A stretch of 64,000 bases of DNA from Bicyclus anynana (taxonomy: Eukaryota > Arthropoda > Insecta > Lepidoptera > Nymphalidae), in NCBI RefSeq assembly GCF_947172395.1, contig NC_069094.1, positions 11,708,292-11,772,291 of the forward strand, in the 5' to 3' direction. Both the position numbers and the translations under genes were made by a program. Each line of letters starts with the position of its first letter. Positions within the stretch are counted from its first letter, which is position 1. The notes beneath the pieces are model-generated. The model was given only the letters and a program-made list of their open reading frames with translations, made no database searches and was not told where the DNA came from. This document shows, piece by piece, positions 59,301 through 64,000 of this stretch.

Positions 59301-62300
59301 ATTGCTTTACAAATAAAACAGCTGTTTACTTAATAATTTTTGATGACTTCGTTATTGATACAAGTTGTTCAAAAATTGTTACTAAGCAGCTGTTTTTTAC
59401 TGTTGCTTAATTAATAGTTATACAACTTAACAGCCACATTGTCCTACAAATTGAGTGGTACGTTGTCTGTCTGTCTGTTTTTTACCTATTAACCTATTAG
59501 CCACCGAAATCAAAAAAAATTGTATATAAAAAAGTTGAGCGTCTCGTCAAGATCAAGCTACTCACGGAGAGTTAACTTGATAGTAATCAATTGTAAAAAT
59601 GCTCCTCGGATCCTGGACTATTAGGTACTCTTTCCTCATTCATTCATTAATTATCAAACCATACCAACCAACTCATTCAGCTCACTGCTGAGCTCGAGTC
59701 TCCTCTCAGAATGAGAGGGGTTAGGCCAATAGTCCACCACGCTGGTCCAATGCGGATTGGCAGACTTAAGAAAATTATCTGGTATGCAGGTTTCCTCACG
59801 ATTTCCTTCACCGTTTGAGACACGTGAAATTTAACTTCTTAAAATGCACAACTGAAAAGTTGGAGGTGTATGCCCCGGACTGAATTCGAACCCACACTCT
59901 CCGGAATCGGAGGCAGAGGTCATATCCACTTATCACGGCTCACTGTTTCCTAATATACGTATTTTATTTTTGTATTTTCGTAGGCATGCATGGAAGTCCT
60001 CTAACCAACTCTGAAGACCGCGGTATACCAGTCACAGAGCGACTGTTGCCAGCGTATCTGAAGGAGCTGGGCTACTGCACCCACCTGGTGGGCAAGTGGC
60101 ATGTCGGCATGTCTAGGAAGCAGTACTTGCCTCTGTCTAGAGGGTATGACACGCACTACGGTATGCGAGGAGGTTTTATTGACTTCTACACACACGACAA
60201 AGTGGAAGAGGTGAGTTTGGAATTTTGTTTCTTTCAAAGTTCAAAAGTCAGGACTTAGATGACCAGTAGCCCGTTTCCTCATTTTCCCTGCCACCTACAA
60301 CATGGGTATCTTCAAGTCTAGGGTCATTAATCATTCGGTATCTTATAGGCAAGCACGTTCTACCGTAGGCTGCATCATCACTTACTGTCAAGCATGATTG
60401 CAGTGTTGCAGCCAAGCTCTTGCATATACAGGGTGCTCGAGAGTACTTCCCATCACTTCAAAGTGTGTATCCACTTAGTGATAAGCAACTATAAGAAGTT
60501 GGTAAAGTACGAACGGCCGGAGATTCCCGTTTATATTAAGACGATCAAATTTATGCAGCCTTAGTTACTCGCTGATTTTTTTTGACATTGCTGAAAAAAT
60601 TGTTAAAATCCTTCCAGTAGTTACGGAGCCTATTGGCTATACACACTCAAACAAACAAAAAATCTTTCTTCTTTATAGTATAAGGCAGCTAATGCACTAG
60701 CGGTTAACCGCAAGGGCGGCTAACCGCGCGGTTAGCTTCAAATCCAGGTATAATATACAACCGTGTGTGATTAATATTCTCATTCTCCTCCAACTAGCCG
60801 AAAAATACTGTATGGGTACGATATATATACCCCATCGAACGGGGTTCGAACTACGACCTCTCGGTGATGAGTATGGTCCCTTTACTGTTGAGCTATATGT
60901 AAGCTACATTAGCGCAGTTAGCCGCCCCTGCGGTTCACCGTTAGTGCGTTATAGTCCTTAGTACGGAATGATATTTTCTTTACTATTGCAATGTTAGGTA
61001 TTACACATTTTGTAATGATCGACTGACTATAGGTAGTTAAGGCTCGAAAGCGTAACAAATAAACAAACTATTTATTTACAAGACGGAGGTCATGGGTTCG
61101 ATCCCCGGCTGGGCTGATTGAGGTTTTCTTAATTGGCCCAGGTCTGGCTGGTGGGAGGCTTCGTCCGTGGCTAGTTACCACCCTACTGGCAAAGACTTAC
61201 CGCCAAGCGATTTAGCCTTCCGGTACGATGTCGTGTAGAAACCGAAAGGGGTGTGGATTTTCATCCAAGTCCAAACAAGTTAGCCCGCTTCTATCTTAGA
61301 TTGCTGAAGTCAAGGGCTGACTTGTAAAGAATAAAAAAAAAAACAAACAGACCTACTTTCCTATTAATTGTAATATTAAAAATACATAGGAAATTGTTGC
61401 TTAACTGAATAATTTACCAAACTTCCGTCACTGTATTTTATTTATTTTATTTATTTATAACAACTTTATTGCACAAAACAGAAAATAACAATAGAACACA
61501 TACATTTTTGGGCAAAAGGCGACCTTATCACTAATAGTGATCTCTTCCAGGCAACCTGTATGTACTTATTTAATTTTTTTTTATGTTTGTTTGTTATAGT
61601 TCCCAGACGGAAGACAATTTTACGGACTTGATTTTTTCGATGACGACATTCCACAAGACGAGGAAGAGCGATATTCTGTGGATGCATTGACGGATAGGGC
61701 TATTACAAGTAAGTGGGAAATGCATTTTTATACAGGTGGCTCAGTATCGTGATGTTTGGAAAGCCTATGTCCTGCAGTGGACGTCCATCGGCTAATATGA
61801 AGATGATGATGATGATGATGATGATGATCCCGGAAATGTAAATAATAAATCCATCCATCCATGGTTCCCGCGGGATTCGTGAAAAACTGAATTCCACGCG
61901 GACGAAATCGCGGACGTCCGCTAGTTAATACTATAAACGCGAAAGTTTGTAAGGATGTTTGTTTGGATGTTTATTTGGATGTTTGTTAATCTTTAATGCC
62001 GCTGCTACTGAAATTTGAAATGGAAACATATTTTACTCCGGATTAACACATAGGCTACTTTTTATCCTAGAAAAATCCATGGTTCATCGCGGGATTTTTG
62101 AAAAACTGAATTCCACGCGAACGAAGTTGCGGGCGTCTACCAGTATTAAATACTAGTTGACGCCGCGCGGTTACACCCGCGTAGTTCCTTTTTCCGTAGG
62201 GATACGGGGATAGTATATGGTCTATAGCCTTTCTCGATAAATGGGCTATCTAACACTGAAAGAATTTTTCAAATCGGACCAGTAGTTCCTGAGATTAGCG

Positions 62301-64000
62301 CGTTCAATCAAACAAACAAACTCTTCAGCTTTATAATATTATTAGTATAGATATTGAATAATTATGACGTGTAGATAGGAATATTTTAACAATAACATTT
62401 ACCTACGGAAATAATTATGTTAAATACTTAATCATGACGTTATAAGAAAACGCGGATAAAAATATTTTCACATTGTTATACTTTCACGGTTAACCACTTT
62501 TTTCAAAAGTAGGTAGTAATCACTTAGGTACTTTTAAATGACAGCTGGTAAAAATATATGGATTTTCAATCGATTCCACGCAGATAGTATTTCTTAACAC
62601 GTTCGCTGCGGTACGAGGTCAATTGACCTCGTAAGTCTAGCTGCTTCAGAGTTACGGGGTTGATAGACCTCGTACCGCACTACAAACTTTTAGTACGAGG
62701 TCATAAAACCTCGTACCGTTTCAGAGGAAAGTACAAAAAATCAGTGCCGTAGCGAACGTGTTAACATATCAGATCTATGGAGGACTCGGCGGGGGCACGG
62801 GGGTCTACGTTGACGTGACATAAAAATGGGGGTTTTAATTCGTACGCGGAGGTCCAAAAAAATAGTCAAAAAAATGTCTGGTACTAACTGCTTTTTATGG
62901 TTCCGTAGTCCACATGGAACCGTAAAAAGTTGAGTGCAGATATCAGCTAAGTAGCAATTGCTATTTAAAGAGTGCCTAATAGTCGACCAATTTTAAAAGC
63001 GTAAATAGAAATCGAGAATTGCATACTAATTTCATTGTTAATTAAAAAGATAAAGTTGTTAGTAAGATAACTCGTCGTCATCAACCCATATTCGGCTCAC
63101 TGCTGAGCTCGAGTCTCCTCTCACAATGAAATGAGTAAGGCCAATAGTCCACCACGCTGGCCCAATGCGGATTGGCAGACTTCACACACGCAGAGAATTA
63201 AGATAATTCTCTGGTATGCAGGTTTCCTCACGATGTTTTCCTTCAGTGATTGAGACACGTGATATTTAATTTCTTAAAATGCACACAACTGAAAAGTTGG
63301 AGGTGCATGCCCCGGACCGGATTCGAACCCACACCCTCCGGAATCGGAGGCAGAGGTCATATCCACTGGGTTATCACGGCTCTTAAGCAAGATAACTCAG
63401 AGTCTGTTAAAACAAGAAAGCTGAAATTTGGTATGGTATGTCAATTACGTCTATAAAGTGGTAAAAAGAAAATTAAAAAAAAATGTTGTGGTTCCTTCCC
63501 TACATGCAAACAGAGTCCCTAGATGCATATTTTATCTATCCCATGAAGTATCGGTATCGGTATTTTTGTGCATTACATACGAGTAAGGGATTGAAGTGCC
63601 AACTTAATCTACGGAACCCTACAATGCGCGTGACCCGACACGCACTTGGCCGGTTTTTTATTCAATGACAATGACTGCGAGATATGATGCATTCAGAATT
63701 TAGCGCACTTACCTACTTGGAATTCCGAAATACCGAATGGGGAGTTTTCTAAATAAGTTGTGAATTGATTGCTGCCTTGTGCTGTAGTAGATATTAAACG
63801 CAAGCTATTGGGAAAGGTTTATTATAGTGTTAATGATTACATTAATGTTAAAAAAGCTTGGTGTTAAACTGTGATATACGACTGTGTGCTTAGTTTTAAA
63901 TACGTTTGTAAAATGGTGGTAAACAAAAAAAATCCTTGGCTGAGTTTCTTGTGGGCTCTTCTCGGACCAAGGCGCGTTTGGAACCCTCGTTACTTTAGTT
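44306..64000 (+). CDS. Arylsulfatase B-type sulfatase, N-terminal part (five coding exons seen; continues beyond window)
   Basis: Exons are 44306-44334, 53367-53457, 57171-57330, 59984-60210 and 61600-61708; all have GT/AG borders and phases agree. Residues 1-26 form a signal-peptide-like start (MGYGWQFKYW, then a hydrophobic WVSLSLLYGSVSS). Then come NMVFIMVDDMGWNDVSWHGS (metal-binding Asp 38/39), TPNLDTLATRGVVLQQYY, ICTPARTALLTGKYPMRTG (Cys77 of C-x-P-x-R is the formylglycine precursor), GYCTHLVGKWHVGM (second sulfatase signature) and SRGYDTHYGMRGGFIDFYTH. The order matches arylsulfatase B/I/J, which hydrolyse sulfate esters in lysosomes or outside the cell; Plutella glucosinolate sulfatases belong to the same broad family. 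Activity needs SUMF1 to convert the Cys. The remaining exons (KPLFLYLA-type region onward) are not in the window. The first exon is inferred from frame, signal peptide and donor, so it is less certain than the rest. Confidence 0.88.
44968..45421 (-). mobile_element. Helitron-like element (minus) with internal CTACCC minisatellite
   Basis: It starts AGCGGACGCCCGCGACTTCG (complement of the CGAAGTCGCGGGCGTC end, the outer CTAG damaged) and ends near CCTCTTTATAATGTAAGTGT. At about 45018-45088 it contains roughly six units of CTACCCCTA(C/T). Confidence 0.65.
45663..45726 (-). mobile_element. SINE family 2, 3' end
   Basis: CATATTCGGCTTACTGCTGA, then CGAGTCTCCTCTCAGAATGA, the complement of the family-2 end, after an ATCATCATC tail. 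Confidence 0.7.
45797..45912 (+). mobile_element. SINE family 1, 5' part
   Basis: It has a tRNA-like head (ACGGCCTCCGTGGCATGGTG, GGGTTCGATCCC) but breaks off after GTCTGGCTGGTAGGAGG, so the 3' half is missing. The opposite 67-68 codon open frames are by-products. Confidence 0.75.
46850..47400 (-). mobile_element. Helitron-like element (minus), interrupted by a family-4 SINE
   Basis: ACTACCCACGACTTCATTCG matches the 3' end of these elements and the far side ends TTTATAATATTAGTAACG. A different repeat with a poly(T) start lies inside at about 46930-47075. Confidence 0.5.
46930..47075 (-). mobile_element. SINE-like family 4 copy
   Basis: A poly(T) run, then CATGCCTGGTGGAAAGCAAT, GATGAGGTCTAGGTTGGAGC and GCCTATTCACTCTTGTCTTG; matches 53905-54055. 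Confidence 0.6.
47401..48170. other. Sulfatase intron 1 sequence without clear features
   Basis: Two related phrases face each other: GAGTTTGGCTAGTGAAAGTA (about 47460) and TCTACTTTCGTTTGCCAAAC (about 47672). They may be decayed inverted-repeat ends of a DNA element of about 230 bp. No gene. Confidence 0.35.
48171..48401 (-). pseudogene. Non-LTR retrotransposon polymerase C-terminal fragment
   Basis: The minus-strand frame reads EVGARGLPAKSLYNLLKDLG, then SRSAVSSILERVSKAALIGS and YQIWIGLGRE. EVGARG followed by a helix-rich stretch is typical of the extreme C-terminus of several LINE polymerases. It is about 76 codons and lies within sulfatase intron 1, antisense. Confidence 0.6.
48488..48681 (+). 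mobile_element. Lep1-type Helitron-like element
   Basis: It has the 3' end GCGGCGTCAGCTAG and the middle GAACGCGCTAATCTCAAGAA. The 5' end is eroded (ACTAATATTAAAAATCTGAA). Confidence 0.8.
48685..49330 (+). repeat. Dispersed element with internal tandem repeats of about 130 bp
   Basis: It begins AACCGACTTCCAAAAAGGAG, a common lepidopteran repeat end also seen at 44794. Three tandem units follow, each containing TATTGATGAGAACTTTCCAC (starting 49051, 49179 and 49310) and GGTCTGATGATG or a close form. The unit spacing is 128 and 131 bp. Confidence 0.75.
49548..49870. repeat. Palindromic (foldback) element
   Basis: The left arm 49548-49665 and right arm 49753-49870 are nearly perfect reverse complements, including CAACCGACTTCCAACTC, ATGTGCTACCTTCTGATCAG and TTGAAGGCGGTGCCAA. 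The 87-bp centre also pairs partly (CCAGTG..AAAGCCGT with ACGGTTT..CACTGG). No coding frame. Confidence 0.85.
50210..50560. mobile_element. Two facing Helitron-like fragments
   Basis: Minus-strand part: ACTAGTTGACACCTCGCGGT, TAGCTCCCGTTCCCGTGAGG, to about 50383. Plus-strand part: TCTATACTAATAATATAAAG from about 50384, continuing GTTTGTAAGTTTGTATGCTT and losing its 3' end. Confidence 0.6.
50740..51025 (+). repeat. Dispersed repeat, copy 1 of 2
   Basis: AGTTATACAACTTAACAGCT, AATGTCCTACAAATTG.GTGGTAC, then GAAGCTACTCACAGA and TTAACTTGATAGTA recur at 59365-59625 in the same gene. Family not recognised. Confidence 0.65.
51071..51241 (-). mobile_element. SINE family 1, 5' half
   Basis: Complement of the tRNA-like head and first half of the body: GGCCGAAGCCTCCCACCAGC, CCGGGGATCAAAACC. 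The 3' tail is missing. Confidence 0.75.
51615..51950 (+). mobile_element. SINE family 1, full length
   Basis: ACGGCCTCCGTGGCGCAGTG (A box), GGGTTCGATCCCCGGC (B box), complete body, and tail GGGCTAACTTGTAAAGAATA plus A-rich run. It is the best-preserved copy in the window. Directly upstream, GGCTACAGGCCCTG (51595-51608) is the end of an 11100-type MITE. Confidence 0.88.
52236..52300. repeat. 31-bp tandem duplication
   Basis: AGCTTCATATACCTTTCCTT occurs at 52236 and 52267, each followed by CCTTTTTTATT. Confidence 0.75.
52391..52602 (-). mobile_element. SINE family 1, 3' two-thirds
   Basis: TTATTCTTTACAATTCTAAC, then GCGGGCTAACTTGTTAGGAG and CATCGTACCGGAACGCTAAA; broken off after CCGAAGCCAGCC. 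The 73-codon frame here is a by-product. Confidence 0.8.
52815..53045. repeat. 40-bp minisatellite, about five units
   Basis: The unit is GGACAAAGGAGGAAGAAGAC plus ATCAAGGACGTCGAATCAAA, with a few substitutions and a 2-nt longer third unit. The charged 73-codon open frame across it (DKGGRRHQG-like) is a product of the repeat. It lies in sulfatase intron 1, about 300 bp before exon 2. Confidence 0.85.
53702..53900 (+). mobile_element. SINE family 2, 5' part
   Basis: AGCCGTGATAGCAGTGGATA, ACCTCTGCCTTCGATTCTGA; then, after loss of the B-box region, GTTTTAAG-like body and GAAAAACATCGTGAGGAGCA. The 3' half is missing and a family-4 copy follows. Confidence 0.65.
53905..54055 (-). mobile_element. 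SINE-like family 4 copy
   Basis: Poly(T), then TTTAGCCTGATGGTAAGCAT, AATGCGGTCTAAGTTGGAGC and CGCCTATTCACTCTTGCTTA; the same family as 46930-47075. A (TATC)n microsatellite follows at 54345-54365. Confidence 0.6.
54366..56220. other. Sulfatase intron 2 sequence without clear features
   Basis: AT-rich sequence. A GC-richer patch at about 55790-55880 (CGCAGCGCAAACGGCAGCGA) has no open frame of note. No repeat recognised. Confidence 0.4.
56222..56860. repeat. Tandem duplication of about 310-330 bp containing RTE-type LINE ends
   Basis: AGGTTTCCCCTG begins at about 56224 and 56532. Each unit contains AGAACATCGCAAA.CCCACAGG, ATTCATCTAAATCGGTTTAG, AAGCAAGCATGAACT and, at its right end, a minus-strand RTE LINE tail (CATCATTATCAGCAGATGGA, then CGTCCAC; about 56468-56535 and 56795-56890). 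Confidence 0.75.
56935..57125 (-). mobile_element. SINE family 3 (tRNA-derived)
   Basis: On the minus strand: GCCGCGTGGCGCAATGGGGA (A box), TGCATCCACGGCCGTGGGTT, TTCGATTCCC (B box), then ACTGGAAAATATTTGTGTGA and an AT-rich tail. It ends 46 bp before sulfatase exon 3. Confidence 0.75.
57484..57790 (-). mobile_element. SINE family 2, full length
   Basis: TCAACCCATTTCGGCTCACT at the 3' end, GTTTGGCAGACTTCATACAC, then CATGCCCCGGACCGGATTCG (B-box complement) and TATCACGGCTC at the head. In sulfatase intron 3. Confidence 0.85.
57791..58475. other. Sulfatase intron 3 sequence without clear features
   Basis: No gene; only vague similarity between GTTGCCAGGTCGGCAATCCT (57393) and the region near 58073 (CGCCTGGCAACGCTAG), possibly the two ends of an older insertion. 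Confidence 0.35.
58476..58674 (-). mobile_element. Lep1-type Helitron-like element
   Basis: Reverse-oriented: begins CTAGCTGCCACCGCGCGG and ends CTTTGTAATATTAGTATAGA, flanked by A and T. 199 bp. Confidence 0.85.
58675..59364. other. Sulfatase intron 3 sequence without clear features
   Basis: AT-rich; a short inverted repeat TTTGTAAAGCAA/TTGCTTTACAAA at about 59283-59312. Nothing else. Confidence 0.4.
59365..59625 (+). repeat. Dispersed repeat, copy 2 of 2
   Basis: Matches 50740-51025: AGTTATACAACTTAACAGCC, ATTGTCCTACAAATTGAGTG, AAGCTACTCACGGAGAG, TTAACTTGATAGTA. Confidence 0.65.
59662..59945 (-). mobile_element. SINE family 2, near full length
   Basis: CCAACTCATTCAGCTCACTG, TCCTCTCAGAATGAGAGGGG, CAATGCGGATTGGCAGACTT, CCCCGGACTGAATTCGAACC. 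It lacks about 20 bp in the CACACGCAGAGAATTAAG part. It ends 38 bp before sulfatase exon 4. Confidence 0.85.
60690..60951. mobile_element. MITE-like element with 35-bp inverted ends enclosing a tRNA-like segment
   Basis: The left end TAATGCACTAGCGGTTAACC..GGGCGGCTAAC pairs with the complement of the right end (TAACGCACTAACGGTGAACC..GGGCGGCTAAC). On the minus strand inside is ATAGCTCAACAGTAAAGGGA ... GAGAGGTCGTAGTTCGAACC, which resembles the D-arm to T-arm of a tRNA with a B box. A 64-codon frame here is a by-product. Confidence 0.65.
61075..61350 (+). mobile_element. SINE family 1, lacking the A-box end
   Basis: ACAAGACGGAGGTCATGGGT, TCGATCCCCGGCTGGG, full body with a small loss near CAAGTCC, tail GACTTGTAAAGAATAAAA. 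In sulfatase intron 4. Confidence 0.85.
61735..61830 (+). mobile_element. RTE-type LINE 3' end
   Basis: GGTGGCTCAGTATCGTGATG, GCCTATGTCCTGCAGTGGAC, GTCCATCGGCTAATATGA plus ATG repeats. Confidence 0.75.
61866..62145 (+). mobile_element. Helitron-like tail followed by a second Helitron-like copy
   Basis: The first tail ends GACGAAATCGCGGACGTCCGCTAG at 61924. The next copy starts ACTATAAACGCGAAAGTTTG and ends GAACGAAGTTGCGGGCGTCT with a damaged CTAG. Confidence 0.6.
62154..62351 (-). mobile_element. Lep1-type Helitron-like element
   Basis: Reverse-oriented: begins CTAGTTGACGCCGCGCGG and ends TAATATTATTAGTATAGA, flanked by A and T. Confidence 0.85.
62598..62760. mobile_element. piggyBac-type MITE with TTAA target duplication
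   Basis: Flanked by TTAA at 62594-62597 and 62761-62764. The ends CACGTTCGCTGCGGTAC and (complement) CACGTTCGCTACGGCACT are inverted repeats. 163 bp, no frame. It contains the perfect palindrome GAGGTCAATTGACCTC and further copies of GAGGTC/GACCTC. Confidence 0.85.
63077..63384 (-). mobile_element. SINE family 2, full length
   Basis: GTCATCAACCCATATTCGGC, TCCACCACGCTGGCCCAATG, ATGCCCCGGACCGGATTCGA, GGGTTATCACGGCTC. Clear A/B boxes on the minus strand. Confidence 0.88.
63390..63662 (+). repeat. Dispersed lepidopteran repeat of unknown class
   Basis: It runs from ATAACTCAGAGTCTGTTAAA and AAGCTGAAATTTGGTATGGT to ACGGAACCCTACAATGCGCG, then CCGACACGCACTTGGCCGGT plus poly(T). I know this 3' end as abundant in moth genomes but cannot assign its class. 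Confidence 0.55.

Overview
The window is nuclear DNA of a lepidopteran insect (moth or butterfly); the species cannot be named from it. The DNA is AT-rich, genes are sparse and have introns with GT/AG borders, and the repeats are typical of Lepidoptera. They include RTE-type LINE 3' ends ending in the peptide KAYVLQWTSIG plus an (ATG)n tail, tRNA-derived SINEs, Lep1-type Helitron-like elements ending CTAG, and several MITE families. No bacterial, viral or CRISPR features were seen.

Layout. At 967-1082 lies the last coding exon (+) of a gene entering from the left, resembling the end of a PNP/UDP-type nucleoside phosphorylase domain. From 1.1 to 12.6 kb there are nested repeats and one intact tRNA-Arg(UCU) gene (9375-9447). 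TAF13 (TFIID subunit 13, three coding exons, -) spans 12607-13366. RBMX2 (U2 snRNP/RES-type RNA-binding protein, five coding exons, +) spans 26688-29161. These two genes are head to head, and their shared upstream region is filled by a three-copy tandem array of a 4.2-kb element (13762-26382). Each copy ends in an 18-bp terminal inverted repeat, and all copies are separated by the same 3-bp site CAG. The inositol polyphosphate 1-phosphatase gene (four coding exons, -) spans 30029-33187, tail to tail with RBMX2. From 33 to 44 kb there is no gene, but there are Helitrons, a 5'-truncated LINE with an 11-bp target duplication, and a large palindrome. From 44306 to the right edge runs the first part of an arylsulfatase B-type gene (+): a 29-nt coding exon, a 9-kb intron, and four more exons that carry the CTPAR active-site motif and the GKWH motif. 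Its remaining exons lie beyond the window.

The four well-identified genes are housekeeping genes with unrelated roles: transcription initiation, splicing, inositol phosphate turnover and lysosomal or secreted sulfate ester hydrolysis. Nothing suggests that they form one pathway. The most unusual item is the tandem transposon array placed in what appears to be a bidirectional promoter region. Exon borders were set by eye from reading frame, splice consensus and recalled family sequence patterns. No alignment program was available.
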